This document shows positions 47,152 through 55,672 of a stretch of 64,000 nt of DNA, piece after piece. The stretch spans positions 62,001-126,000 of the forward strand of contig NZ_BPPB01000001.1 in the NCBI RefSeq assembly GCF_019972835.1, read 5' to 3'. Position numbers and translations under genes: made by a program. A model generated the notes under the pieces. The model made no database searches, was not told where the DNA came from, and was given only the letters and a program-made list of their open reading frames with translations. Position 1 is the first letter of the stretch; each line of letters starts with the position of its first letter. The stretch is from Lactobacillus laiwuensis. GTDB lineage: Bacteria; Bacillota; Bacilli; Lactobacillales; Lactobacillaceae.

Positions 47152-47521
47152 AGTCGCAATGCAAGCTGTTTATTTGTCTAATCAAGACTTAAAATATACG
47201 GCTAATGAAGTTGAAGCTAAAACTGTCGCAATGCTTGATTTAAAAGTACTTTCTGCCTATTCAAAAGAATTAATTGAAGGCGTAATAGAAAAACGGGATG
47301 AATTAAAGGGTGAACTCGCCAGCTATTTAAAAAAGAACTGGCGTATTAACCGTATTAATCAAATTTCGTTGGCCATTTTGGAAGTTGCTTTGTATGAAAT
47401 TAAATACAGTAAGGAAATTGAGCCAAAAGCTGCGGTAAATGAAGCTTTGAACTTATGTGATGAGTTTGCTGATCCTAAAGATAAGCCATTTATTAATGGT
47501 ATGTTGGCAAATTTTATCTAA
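47129..47521 (+). CDS. nusB: Transcription antitermination factor NusB
   Basis: Binds boxA RNA with S10 for rRNA antitermination. ESRRVAMQAVYLSNQD at the N-terminus and the C-terminal KAAVNEALNLCDEFADPKDKPFINGMLANF are family signatures. ATG at 47129 (MNQHESRR) is preceded by AAAAGGG; an in-frame ATG five codons upstream is less suited. The protein has 130 residues and lies before a terminator. Confidence 0.95.
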   Translation: MNQHESRRVAMQAVYLSNQDLKYTANEVEAKTVAMLDLKVLSAYSKELIEGVIEKRDELKGELASYLKKNWRINRINQISLAILEVALYEIKYSKEIEPKAAVNEALNLCDEFADPKDKPFINGMLANFI

Positions 47522-47530
47522 AAATAACTT

Positions 47531-47559
47531 ATAGTCGGCTTTATGCCGACTATTTTTTT
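47531..47559 (+). terminator. Terminator between nusB and folD
   Basis: ATAGTCGGC-TTTAT-GCCGACTAT, a perfect 9-bp stem, followed by a T-run. Confidence 0.93.
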
Positions 47560-47576
47560 AGAAAAGGAAATAAAAA

Positions 47577-48428
47577 ATGGGTCAACTTTTAGACGGCAAG
47601 CAGTTAGCTAATATTCGCGCTGAAGTTCTTCAAAAACAAGTTTTAACTTTGAAGAAGGCAGGAATACAACCTCAATTTTGCGTAATTAATATTGGTAATG
47701 ATCCCAGTAGCAAAATCTACTTAAAAACTAAAAAAAGAAGAGCAGATCAAATTGGTATTAAGCAAAAATTGTTTCAATTACCGTCTACTGTGACACAAAA
47801 AAATTTGTTAGAGTTAATTGATCGCCTAAATAATGAAAAGTCTGTCAATGGTATTATGATTCAGCTGCCAGTACCAAAACAAATCATTTTAAATGAGGCA
47901 CTAGCTGCTATTGATCCAAATAAGGACGTTGACTGTCTTACTCCAGCAAATGTAGGTCGTTTATGGCAAGGAGATCATTTTGTTGAACCTGCAACTGCAC
48001 ATGGTATTTTAGCTTTATTAGATCACTATCATATTAGTTTAAAAGGAAAAAATGCAGTGATTATAGGTAGAAGCAGCATTGTGGGTAAACCTTTAGCTGC
48101 ATTGATGCTTGAAAGGGATGCAACTGTTTCTATATTGCATTTAAAAACAAAAAATTTGACCGAGTATACCAAAAAAGCAGATATCTTGGTTTCAGCAACA
48201 GGAGAACATAATTTAGTAACTGCTGATATGATTAAGAAAAATGCAGTTATTATAGATGTAGGGATAAGTCGATTTAATGGCAAAACAGTTGGAGACGTTG
48301 ATTTTGAGCAAGTTGCTCCAATTGCGAGTTTCATAACTCCGGTTCCAGGTGGAATTGGTCCTCTTACGGTTGAGTCTCTTATGGAACAAGTTGTTCAGTT
48401 GACGAGGAGAAATAATGGAAAGCAGTAA
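47577..48428 (+). CDS. folD: Methylenetetrahydrofolate dehydrogenase/cyclohydrolase FolD
   Basis: Bifunctional one-carbon enzyme. The catalytic Lys lies in SSKIYLKTKKRRADQIGI. The NADP site is VIIGRSSIVGKPLA, and the C-terminal PVPGGIGPLTVESLME is diagnostic. At 283 residues it has normal length. It overlaps xseA by 14 bases and heads an operon that runs to the GNAT gene. Confidence 0.97.
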   Translation: MGQLLDGKQLANIRAEVLQKQVLTLKKAGIQPQFCVINIGNDPSSKIYLKTKKRRADQIGIKQKLFQLPSTVTQKNLLELIDRLNNEKSVNGIMIQLPVPKQIILNEALAAIDPNKDVDCLTPANVGRLWQGDHFVEPATAHGILALLDHYHISLKGKNAVIIGRSSIVGKPLAALMLERDATVSILHLKTKNLTEYTKKADILVSATGEHNLVTADMIKKNAVIIDVGISRFNGKTVGDVDFEQVAPIASFITPVPGGIGPLTVESLMEQVVQLTRRNNGKQ

Positions 48429-49782
48429 GTACTTAACAGTTACGGACTTAAATTACTATATAACTCAAAAATTTAAAAACGATCCTTATTTACACAAAGT
48501 TTTTCTTCAAGGTGAATTGTCTAATTTTCGTTATCGGCGTAATTCACATCAGTATTTTTCACTAAAAGATGAAAAATCGAAGATAAATGTGGTCATGTTT
48601 CGTTCATATTTTGATAAAGTGAAATTTAAGCCTGAAGAAGGCATGAAAGTATATGTAACTGGCTATGTTAGCGTATATGGGCCACAGGGCTCTTACCAAT
48701 TTTATGCCGAATCTATGGAGCCTGCAGGATTAGGGGCATTATATGAACAATTACAGCAATTGCAAAAAAAGCTGGCTAGTGAGGGGCTTTTCGATCAGAG
48801 ATTTAAAAAACCACTTCCTCATTATCCAGATTACATTGCTGTTGTAACGAGTGCTTCTGGTGCAGTAATCCATGATATCCTAGTAACTGTTAATAGGAGA
48901 TTTCCTCATGCAGAAGTGGATTTGTTTCCAGCTCAAGTTCAGGGAGATTCTGCTGCTGACTCATTAATAGCGTCAATGAAGCAAATAGCTCAGTTTAAAG
49001 ATAAATATGACGTTATGATCATTGGTAGAGGTGGAGGGTCGCTTGAAGATCTATGGCCCTTTAATGAGGAAAGCGTAGTACGACAAGTATTTGATATGAA
49101 AATGCCGGTCATTTCTTCTGTTGGTCACGAAACTGACACTACACTATGTGATTTAGTTGCTGATGTAAGAGCAGCAACTCCAACTGCTGCAGCCGAATAC
49201 GCCACTCCTAATTTACCAGATGAATTGATAAATATTCGCCAAATGCAAAACAGCCTTGTTTCCAGTATACAAAACATAATTAGGGTACGTCGTGATGCCT
49301 TAAGTCGCATTAATAATTCTGTTATCATGAGAGAACCTGTAAGACTATATGATGAGCAGGCACAAACCTTAGACCTTTTACGAGACAGACTTCATAATGA
49401 TATGGTGCGGCAATTGGAACGCAAAAGGCAAAATTACCAGTTGGCAAAACAAAGCCTGGTTACAGTCAGCCCCATTAAAAAAATCAAGTCTTTTTTGCAG
49501 CAAACAGATTTTTATTATCAGAGATTAGTTGTTAATACAGAACATTTTTTACAGGGAAAACGTAATGTTTTAGGCCAATCAGAACAACAACTTAACGATT
49601 ATGATCCCGACAGAATTTTACGAAGAGGATATGCATATGTTAAAGACCAAAAGAATAAAACTGTCAATTCCGTAAGTCAAATTGCGGTTAAAGATGAAAT
49701 CAGCATCAAATTTAAAGATGGTTTAGCAACAGCAGTTATCAGTTCAATAAGGAGAGAAAAAAATGGCAACCAAGAAAAATAA
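48415..49782 (+). CDS. xseA: Exodeoxyribonuclease VII large subunit
   Basis: Catalytic subunit of the single-strand nuclease. An N-terminal OB domain (residues 1-100, GELSNFRYRRNSHQYFSLKD) is followed by the catalytic domain with GRGGGSLEDLWPFNEE and VGHETDTTLCDLVADVRAATPTA. Long coiled coils reach to the C-terminus. At 455 residues it has normal length. It overlaps folD and xseB. Confidence 0.96.
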   Translation: MESSKYLTVTDLNYYITQKFKNDPYLHKVFLQGELSNFRYRRNSHQYFSLKDEKSKINVVMFRSYFDKVKFKPEEGMKVYVTGYVSVYGPQGSYQFYAESMEPAGLGALYEQLQQLQKKLASEGLFDQRFKKPLPHYPDYIAVVTSASGAVIHDILVTVNRRFPHAEVDLFPAQVQGDSAADSLIASMKQIAQFKDKYDVMIIGRGGGSLEDLWPFNEESVVRQVFDMKMPVISSVGHETDTTLCDLVADVRAATPTAAAEYATPNLPDELINIRQMQNSLVSSIQNIIRVRRDALSRINNSVIMREPVRLYDEQAQTLDLLRDRLHNDMVRQLERKRQNYQLAKQSLVTVSPIKKIKSFLQQTDFYYQRLVVNTEHFLQGKRNVLGQSEQQLNDYDPDRILRRGYAYVKDQKNKTVNSVSQIAVKDEISIKFKDGLATAVISSIRREKNGNQEK

Positions 49783-50005
49783 TTTTGAAGAGGAATTGAC
49801 TGAATTACAAACAATTGTTAATAACTTAGAAAAAGGCGATATTCCTTTGGAGGATGCACTTGAGCAGTTCAAAGCTGGAAAAAAATTAAGTAATGATTTA
49901 AATAAAAAATTAACTGAAGCCGAAGAAACAGTAGCTAAATTAATTGATAGTGATGGAACAGAGCATAAGCTTGATCCTAATGATGCTGCTGCCCCTGAAA
50001 AATAG
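49763..50005 (+). CDS. xseB: Exodeoxyribonuclease VII small subunit
   Basis: 80 residues that bind several copies per XseA. NNFEEELTELQTIVNNLEKGDIPLEDALEQFKAG is the family core. It overlaps the end of xseA by 20 bases. GGAGAG precedes the ATG. Confidence 0.95.
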   Translation: MATKKNNFEEELTELQTIVNNLEKGDIPLEDALEQFKAGKKLSNDLNKKLTEAEETVAKLIDSDGTEHKLDPNDAAAPEK

Positions 50006-50017
50006 AGAAGATTTGAC

Positions 50018-50884
50018 ATGAATTTTAAAGAATTTAAAGAAAAGTGGACTCCGATAGTAGATAGTTACTTAAAAGAGCATTTGACAAGTGAAGTTTCTGA
50101 CAAGAAAATAAGTCAGATTATGTCTTATTCAGTAATGGCTGGAGGCAAAAGGTTGCGTCCCCTGCTTTTTTTAGCAACGCTTGACGCACTTAAAGTAAAA
50201 ATAAATGACGAAGAAGTCAGGATTGCAAGTGGAATTGAGCTGATTCACACTTATTCGTTAATTCATGATGACTTGCCGGCTATGGATAATGACGATTATC
50301 GCAGAGGAAAATTAACGAGTCACAAAAAATGGGGGGAAGCTGAAGCCATCCTTGCTGGAGATGCTTTATTACCAATGGGTATTGAATGGATTTCTGAGGG
50401 CAGTAATTCAGCTAAATTAGTTAAAATAATTACCCAAGCTGTTGGTCCTAACGGCATGGTTGGTGGACAATATTTAGACATTGATTCTACCAATAATGAT
50501 AGTGTCGCAAACAATTCTGCATTTATTAATAAAATGGAGTGGTTAAAAACAGGTTGCTTAATTAAAGCGTGTGTCGCAATGGCAGTTGAATATGGTGATG
50601 CTAATTCTTCTCAAAAAAAGACGCTAATTCAGTTTGCTGAAGATTTTGGAAGATCATATCAAATTTATGATGATTTAGTAGATGTGGTTGAAACTTCTGC
50701 AGAGGCGGGTAAAAAAACTCATAAAGATTTAGAAAGCGGCAAAAATAATACCTTGACTTTGCTTGGTATTTCAAGAAGTCGTAAAGAGCTGACTGATTTA
50801 ATGATTGATGCTCAAAAGTGCTTAAAATCTGTTGATGCGAATGTTTTAGCTGGATTTCTTGATTTATATAAAAAGGTATTGTAA
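50018..50884 (+). CDS. ispA: Polyprenyl (farnesyl/geranylgeranyl) diphosphate synthase
   Basis: Condenses isopentenyl and allylic diphosphates to short-chain prenyl diphosphates for isoprenoid lipids. The first aspartate-rich motif is LIHDDLPAMDNDDYRRG and the second is YDDLVDVVE. At 288 residues it has normal length. Its stop abuts the tlyA start. Product length cannot be read with certainty. Confidence 0.94.
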   Translation: MNFKEFKEKWTPIVDSYLKEHLTSEVSDKKISQIMSYSVMAGGKRLRPLLFLATLDALKVKINDEEVRIASGIELIHTYSLIHDDLPAMDNDDYRRGKLTSHKKWGEAEAILAGDALLPMGIEWISEGSNSAKLVKIITQAVGPNGMVGGQYLDIDSTNNDSVANNSAFINKMEWLKTGCLIKACVAMAVEYGDANSSQKKTLIQFAEDFGRSYQIYDDLVDVVETSAEAGKKTHKDLESGKNNTLTLLGISRSRKELTDLMIDAQKCLKSVDANVLAGFLDLYKKVL

Positions 50885-51697
50885 ATGGTCAAAGAAAGAG
50901 CGGATGTATTATTAGTCAGACAAGGCATGTTTCATTCTCGAACTCAGGCTCAACGGGCGATCATGGCAGGGTTAGTATCAGATCATAATCATCAGAGAAT
51001 TGATAAAAGTGGTACTAACTTACCGGTTGATGAAAAGTTTTTTGTAAAAAAATCGGATAAGAAGTACGTATCAAGGGGTGGTTTTAAACTGGCCAAGGCC
51101 TTAAAATCCTTTCAAATTGATTTGACCAATAAAATTTGCTTAGACATCGGTGCTTCTACTGGGGGATTTACTGATGTCGCTTTACAAAATAAGGCTAAGA
51201 TGGTTTATGCCCTCGATGTAGGCTACAATCAACTTGCTTGGCAATTGCGTGATGATCCGCGCGTTATAGTAATGGAGAAGCAAAATTTTCGTTACAGTAA
51301 GCCTGAAGATTTTACTCATGGTCAACCTGATTTTGCAATGACTGATGTTTCCTTTATTTCTTTAGATTTAATTATGCCGCCAATGTTTCAGATTCTAAAA
51401 GATAAATGTGAAGCAGTTTGTCTGATAAAGCCTCAATTTGAAGCTGGTCCAGAACATGTCGGTAAACATGGCATAGTACATGATCATGATGTCCATTGTG
51501 CCGTTATCAGACATACCATTGATCAGGCAAGGGCTAATGGCTTTAACGTGCTCAGCCTTGATTATTCACCAATAAAAGGTGGTAAAGGCAATATTGAGTT
51601 TTTGATACATCTACAAAAAGACGAAAAAGATGGTGGTAAATTAATATGGTCTGGGAACCCAGAAGATATAGTTGCTCAGGCTGTTGCCAATCTTTAG
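50885..51697 (+). CDS. tlyA: TlyA-type rRNA cytidine-2'-O-methyltransferase
   Basis: 270 residues. The N-terminal S4 RNA-binding domain (ERADVLLVRQGMFHSRTQAQRAIMAG) is followed by a Rossmann-type methyltransferase with CLDIGASTGGFTDVAL and the TDVSFISLDLIMP motif. In other bacteria the family 2'-O-methylates 16S and 23S rRNA. It follows ispA without a gap and precedes recN by 9 bases. In many Firmicutes argR lies between tlyA and recN; it is not here. Confidence 0.92.
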   Translation: MVKERADVLLVRQGMFHSRTQAQRAIMAGLVSDHNHQRIDKSGTNLPVDEKFFVKKSDKKYVSRGGFKLAKALKSFQIDLTNKICLDIGASTGGFTDVALQNKAKMVYALDVGYNQLAWQLRDDPRVIVMEKQNFRYSKPEDFTHGQPDFAMTDVSFISLDLIMPPMFQILKDKCEAVCLIKPQFEAGPEHVGKHGIVHDHDVHCAVIRHTIDQARANGFNVLSLDYSPIKGGKGNIEFLIHLQKDEKDGGKLIWSGNPEDIVAQAVANL

Positions 51698-51706
51698 GAG
51701 AAAAAA

Positions 51707-53395
51707 ATGTTAGTTGAACTGGATATTAAAAATTTTGCAATTATTAAAGCATTGAAGGTTCGCTTTCAAGAAAATATGACCGTGCTAATAGGTGAAACTG
51801 GGGCAGGTAAATCAATTATTATCGATGCAGTTTCATTATTAATGGGAAGTCGCAGTCAAAAAGAAATGATCCGTAGCGGTGAAAAAAAGGCTGTCATTAC
51901 AGGCTTATTTGACGTTGATCATGAATCTAAAAAAATTGCTGCAATTTGCGAAAAGTACGGTATACCTGATGCAGATAAGCAATTAATTATCAGCCGGGAA
52001 ATAGCTGCTAAGGGAAGAAATATTGTTCGGATAAATGGACAATTAACTACAATTAATGTATTGAAAGAATTAGGTAATTTTCTGGTTGATATTCATGGTC
52101 AAAATGATCAACAAATATTGATGGATCAAGATCGACAAATCGATCTGGTCGATAATTATGCTCCAGTAGAATTTAAAGAGGAACTTAATCTTTATCAGGA
52201 TAATTTTCAAAAATGGCAAAAATTAACTTCTCAAATTAATCATTTGCATAAAGATGCCCAGGAATTAGCCCAAAAACAAGATATATTATCCTTTCAAAAT
52301 GATGAATTGTCCAAAGCAGACCTGAAAGATCCTCATGAAGATGATCAGCTTGAAGAAGAATATAACGAACTAAATAACTACCAAAAAATTGTCGATACTG
52401 CCAACTATTTAATGCAATTATATGACGATGAAGACCATGGCATTGAAACTCTGTTGGGTAATGCTCAAGGAGCAGCCAGCGAGTTAACGGAATATGGCGC
52501 TAAATTCAAAGATATTGCCAAAACTATTGACGATGGAGTTTTTGCTTTAAGTGATGCCCGGAGTGAATTATCAAATGTACTTGATGAAATGGATTTTGAT
52601 GAGGAAAGATTTCAATACGTTTCAAACAGGTTAGATTTGCTTAATTCATTGAAGAAAAAATATGGTCCTTCGTTAGAAGATGTTTTTGCCTTTTATGCCA
52701 AAATTCAAAAAGAATTGAGTCAATACGAGACAGGTGGACTCGATGAAGAAAAGTTGCAAAAGCAGCTTAAAGTTCTGGAAGAAAAACTCAAAACTGAAGC
52801 ACAAAATCTCCATGAGACAAGAAAAAAAGTAGCTGCAACACTTGAAAGTAAAATCAAGCAGGAACTATCAGATTTATACATGGCAAAAGCTCGTTTTAGG
52901 ATTGATTTTTCGACAACAAAAACTTTCACCAACAAAGGTACGGATAATATTGTATTTTTAATTGCACCAAATCCGGGTGAGGAATTAATGCCATTAGTCA
53001 AAATTGTATCTGGTGGTGAGCAATCACGGCTGATACTGGCATTAAAAGCAATTTTCAGTAAAGTTGAACCTGTAGGTACAATGATTTTTGATGAAATTGA
53101 TACTGGGGTTTCTGGCCGTGTCTCAGCAGCAATAGGTCAAAAATTACATTCAATCGGTGAAAATAAGCAAGTAATCGCCATAACGCACTCACCACAAGTT
53201 GCTGCTGCTAGTGATCAAAAATATTTAGTAGCAAAAAAAGTTGAAGATGGTGCTACATACACCCAAATAGGTCCATTAACTCAAGAGGAAACAGTGACTG
53301 CGATTGCAGAAATGATGGCCGGAAGCGATGTAACACAAGCAGCTAAGCAAAATGCTAAAGACCTGATGAAAAGTTTTAAAAGGAAGAAGAAATGA
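51707..53395 (+). CDS. recN: DNA repair protein RecN
   Basis: SMC-like ATPase that gathers DNA ends for recombinational repair. Walker A is GETGAGKSIII, Walker B is TMIFDEIDTGVSG, and the signature VSGGEQSRL precedes it. Central coiled coils lie at about residues 160-370. At 562 residues it has normal length. AGGAG lies 6 bases upstream. Its stop overlaps the GNAT start (ATGA). I see no SOS box directly before it, since it lies inside an operon. Confidence 0.96.
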   Translation: MLVELDIKNFAIIKALKVRFQENMTVLIGETGAGKSIIIDAVSLLMGSRSQKEMIRSGEKKAVITGLFDVDHESKKIAAICEKYGIPDADKQLIISREIAAKGRNIVRINGQLTTINVLKELGNFLVDIHGQNDQQILMDQDRQIDLVDNYAPVEFKEELNLYQDNFQKWQKLTSQINHLHKDAQELAQKQDILSFQNDELSKADLKDPHEDDQLEEEYNELNNYQKIVDTANYLMQLYDDEDHGIETLLGNAQGAASELTEYGAKFKDIAKTIDDGVFALSDARSELSNVLDEMDFDEERFQYVSNRLDLLNSLKKKYGPSLEDVFAFYAKIQKELSQYETGGLDEEKLQKQLKVLEEKLKTEAQNLHETRKKVAATLESKIKQELSDLYMAKARFRIDFSTTKTFTNKGTDNIVFLIAPNPGEELMPLVKIVSGGEQSRLILALKAIFSKVEPVGTMIFDEIDTGVSGRVSAAIGQKLHSIGENKQVIAITHSPQVAAASDQKYLVAKKVEDGATYTQIGPLTQEETVTAIAEMMAGSDVTQAAKQNAKDLMKSFKRKKK

Positions 53396-54276
53396 TACTT
53401 GTTGAAAAAGTAACTTTGAATGAAAAAGAAATTAGACAGGCAAATGAACTAACTGAAAAAGTTAAAAAAGCTGATAAAACTTATTCAAATTTTTACTTAA
53501 GTAATCAATTTAATTATTTTCAAGATATGCCAACTTTCATTTTGGCTTATGATGAAAATAAGTTAGTTGGGTTAACCATGCTATATGCAGATGAGTGTCC
53601 TGAAGAAGAGGTGGAAGTCAACTTAGAAGTTGCTCCGGAATTTCGCAGACAACAGATTGCTACAGGAATGTTTGAGCATGCGAAAAGAATTATGGTGCAA
53701 TATGGTTATCACAAATGGGTGTTTGTGACAGAAAAAGTTTTTTTAGAAAAAAATCCAAGTTTTTTGAAAAATATGAGTTTAAAAGTTGTTCCAGAAGATT
53801 CAGATTATTATATGCGAACTGTAGAACCAGTAATGATTGAAAAGACTGACAAATTAAACCAAGTTCTAGCAGTTAAGCCTTTAACAATGAGCTATGTTGA
53901 TCAAGTTGCTAAGGCTCACAGCCGTGCATTTGGGGAAGATGTTGAAACTTCTACTAAATATATCAAGAATTCCCTGGCAGATAAAAAAACTAAAAGCTTT
54001 ATTTTATTAAAAGTAAATGAAGTTGTCGGCTATTGCGCTGTGGATCATGGTGAAAATGAGGACTATTTCTTCGGATTGTTTATTGATAAGCCATTTCGTG
54101 GACAAGGTTTTGGCACTTTTTTTATTAAAAAGATGACTGCAATTTTGCAAAAGGAAGGCAGCAGCGTTTTTGCTTTAAATGCTGATGTTGACAATAAAGC
54201 GGCAATTCACATTTATGAAAAAGCTGGTTTCAAAATATTAAGCGAAACATTGTATTTAAAAAGCCAAGAATCATAA
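53392..54276 (+). CDS. Two-domain GNAT acetyltransferase
   Basis: 294 residues with two GNAT modules. The first (about 1-135) carries LEVAPEFRRQQIATGMFEHA, and the second (about 155-294) carries GLFIDKPFRGQGFGTFFIKK with the acetyl-CoA loop RGQGFG. The first module's loop (RRQQIA) is degenerate, so only the second is likely to be active. It is translationally coupled to recN by a 4-base overlap. The substrate is unknown. Confidence 0.88.
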   Translation: MILVEKVTLNEKEIRQANELTEKVKKADKTYSNFYLSNQFNYFQDMPTFILAYDENKLVGLTMLYADECPEEEVEVNLEVAPEFRRQQIATGMFEHAKRIMVQYGYHKWVFVTEKVFLEKNPSFLKNMSLKVVPEDSDYYMRTVEPVMIEKTDKLNQVLAVKPLTMSYVDQVAKAHSRAFGEDVETSTKYIKNSLADKKTKSFILLKVNEVVGYCAVDHGENEDYFFGLFIDKPFRGQGFGTFFIKKMTAILQKEGSSVFALNADVDNKAAIHIYEKAGFKILSETLYLKSQES

Positions 54277-54287
54277 TGATTCTTGGC
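54258..54287. terminator. Terminator shared by the GNAT and YolD-like genes
   Basis: GCCAAGAATCA-TTA-TGATTCTTGGC, an 11-bp perfect stem, overlaps the GNAT stop codon. On the minus strand it is followed at once by TTTTT, a strong terminator for the YolD-like gene; on the plus strand the T-run is six bases away. Confidence 0.85.
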
Positions 54288-54311
54288 AATGCGTTTTTAT
54301 AATGAAATTTA

Positions 54312-54590
54312 TTATGCGAAATCAATTCTAAATATAGTATCAATATCAATTATTTTTATTAGTTTTTTATTTGCTAAACGTAAAATAAAACGACCTGCAG
54401 AAACTCGTTTTATGATTTGTCCGATTTCACTCGTTCCGTCTTGATAACTTACCAATACATAGGAGCGATGGACTAGGGCGCTATTAAGAGCAGCTAATAT
54501 TTCATAGTAGTATTGACTGTAAATACTTAATTTATCTTCATCATAATCGAAAAAATAGTGATAAATTTTCTTAAGTGAGTTTTTCATCAA
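54312..54590 (-). CDS. YolD-like protein
   Basis: 92 residues. The C-terminal 60 fit the YolD-like family: YEILAALNSALVHRSYVLVSYQDG, then GQIIKRVSAGRFILRLANKKLIKIIDIDTIFRI. YolD-like genes usually sit beside UvrX-type Y-family polymerases in Firmicutes, but no polymerase is adjacent. AGGGGTGG precedes the ATG. Two SOS boxes upstream indicate control by LexA, which fits DNA-damage use. Family confidence is moderate because the protein is short. Confidence 0.7.
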   Translation of the reverse strand: MMKNSLKKIYHYFFDYDEDKLSIYSQYYYEILAALNSALVHRSYVLVSYQDGTSEIGQIIKRVSAGRFILRLANKKLIKIIDIDTIFRIDFA

Positions 54591-54609
54591 ACCACCCCTT
54601 AGAGTTAAC

Positions 54610-54623
54610 CGAACATTTGTTTG
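54610..54623. promoter_or_regulatory. SOS (LexA) box, gene-proximal
   Basis: CGAACATTTGTTTG matches the Gram-positive LexA consensus CGAAC-N4-GTTYG. It lies 20 bases before the YolD-like start on its minus strand. Confidence 0.8.
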
Positions 54624-54638
54624 ACAAATTATATTATA

Positions 54639-54652
54639 AGAACATTTGTTCC
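54639..54652. promoter_or_regulatory. SOS (LexA) box, distal
   Basis: AGAACATTTGTTCC has GAAC-N4-GTTC dyad symmetry with the same spacer (ATTT) as the proximal box, centred 29 bases away. A TATAAT lies between them on the minus strand. Confidence 0.8.
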
Positions 54653-54775
54653 AAAAAACAAGTATTTAAGCAAATTTTTTTAAGAGAATTTTGATTTGTT
54701 GAAAATATCATAACTTGAAAATATTTTCATTTTAGTGCAAACTAGATACAATAGCTTTTTGTAAGGGAGTATGGC

Positions 54776-55390
54776 ATGGCAGAAAAAGGTTTGTTACTTG
54801 TTCTTTCTGGCCCTTCGGGAGTAGGTAAGGGTACCGTTAAAAGTGCAATCGTGAAAAATAAAGTTTTTCCGTTTGAATATTCAGTATCAATGACTACCAG
54901 GAAACCCAGGCCTGGAGAAATAAACGGCAAGGACTATTATTTTGTTACTCAAGAACGGTTTAAGCAGGCTATCAGTCAAAATGAACTTTTGGAGTATAAT
55001 CAATATGTAAATAATTTTTATGGCACTCCTAAGGCACCAGTGAAAAAAATGCTTGATGAAGGTAAGGACGTGCTTTTAGAAATTGATGTCAATGGTGCTA
55101 AGAAGGTTAGGAAACAGATGCCTGATGGTGTCTTCATCTTTTTAACACCACCTGATTTACATACTTTGCATACTAGATTAGAAAATCGGGGTACTGAATC
55201 CGAGGATGTAATTATGGGTCGAATAAAACAGGCTCGTCAAGAAATTCTGGTAATGCAGGATTATGATTATGCAGTAGTTAATGATACAGTAGCAAATGCT
55301 GTTGATCATATAAAAGCGATTGTTGAAGCTGAACACGTGAGTGTTAAACGTGTCATTGATACATATCGGAAAATGGTTAAGGAGGATTAA
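54776..55390 (+). CDS. gmk: Guanylate kinase
   Basis: Phosphorylates GMP to GDP. The P-loop is [15 protein letters not shown] and the GMP-binding part is [21 protein letters not shown]. At 204 residues it has normal length. It heads the gmk-rpoZ pair and is divergent from the YolD-like gene. Confidence 0.97.
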   Translation: MAEKGLLLVLSGPSGVGKGTVKSAIVKNKVFPFEYSVSMTTRKPRPGEINGKDYYFVTQERFKQAISQNELLEYNQYVNNFYGTPKAPVKKMLDEGKDVLLEIDVNGAKKVRKQMPDGVFIFLTPPDLHTLHTRLENRGTESEDVIMGRIKQARQEILVMQDYDYAVVNDTVANAVDHIKAIVEAEHVSVKRVIDTYRKMVKED

Positions 55391-55391
55391 A

Positions 55392-55610
55392 TTGAGAGTT
55401 ACGTATCCATCTATAGATAAATTGTTGGCCCAGGTTGATTCGAGATATTCTTTATCAGTTCTTGCTGCAAAAAGAGCACACGAACTTGAGGACGGCGAAC
55501 CTGAAGCTCTGAAAAATTATAAATCACAAAAACCAGTTGGCAAAGCTTTAGAAGAAATTGAAGCTGGCAAAGTTACCGTTGATCCCAAGCATCGTGAGGT
55601 TAATCAGTAA
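55392..55610 (+). CDS. rpoZ: RNA polymerase omega subunit
   Basis: 72 residues that help assemble RNA polymerase. [28 protein letters not shown] is the omega core and [14 protein letters not shown] follows. The start is TTG at 55392 with AAGGAGGA 6 bases upstream, one base after the gmk stop. The in-frame ATG at 55341 lies inside gmk and is rejected. Confidence 0.95.
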   Translation: MRVTYPSIDKLLAQVDSRYSLSVLAAKRAHELEDGEPEALKNYKSQKPVGKALEEIEAGKVTVDPKHREVNQ

Positions 55611-55623
55611 TTAATAAAGTTTT

Positions 55624-55660
55624 ATGACCTCCATCCTAAGAAAGATGGAGGTCATTTTTT
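55624..55660 (+). terminator. Terminator between rpoZ and priA
   Basis: ATGACCTCCATC-CTAAGAAA-GATGGAGGTCAT, a perfect 12-bp stem followed by TTTT. Confidence 0.93.
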
Positions 55661-55672
55661 AAAGGTGATTAA

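Noticed and set aside
55341-55391. Extended N-terminus for rpoZ from an ATG inside gmk
   Set aside because: The TTG at 55392 has an ideal AAGGAGGA, and gives the conserved omega N-terminus.
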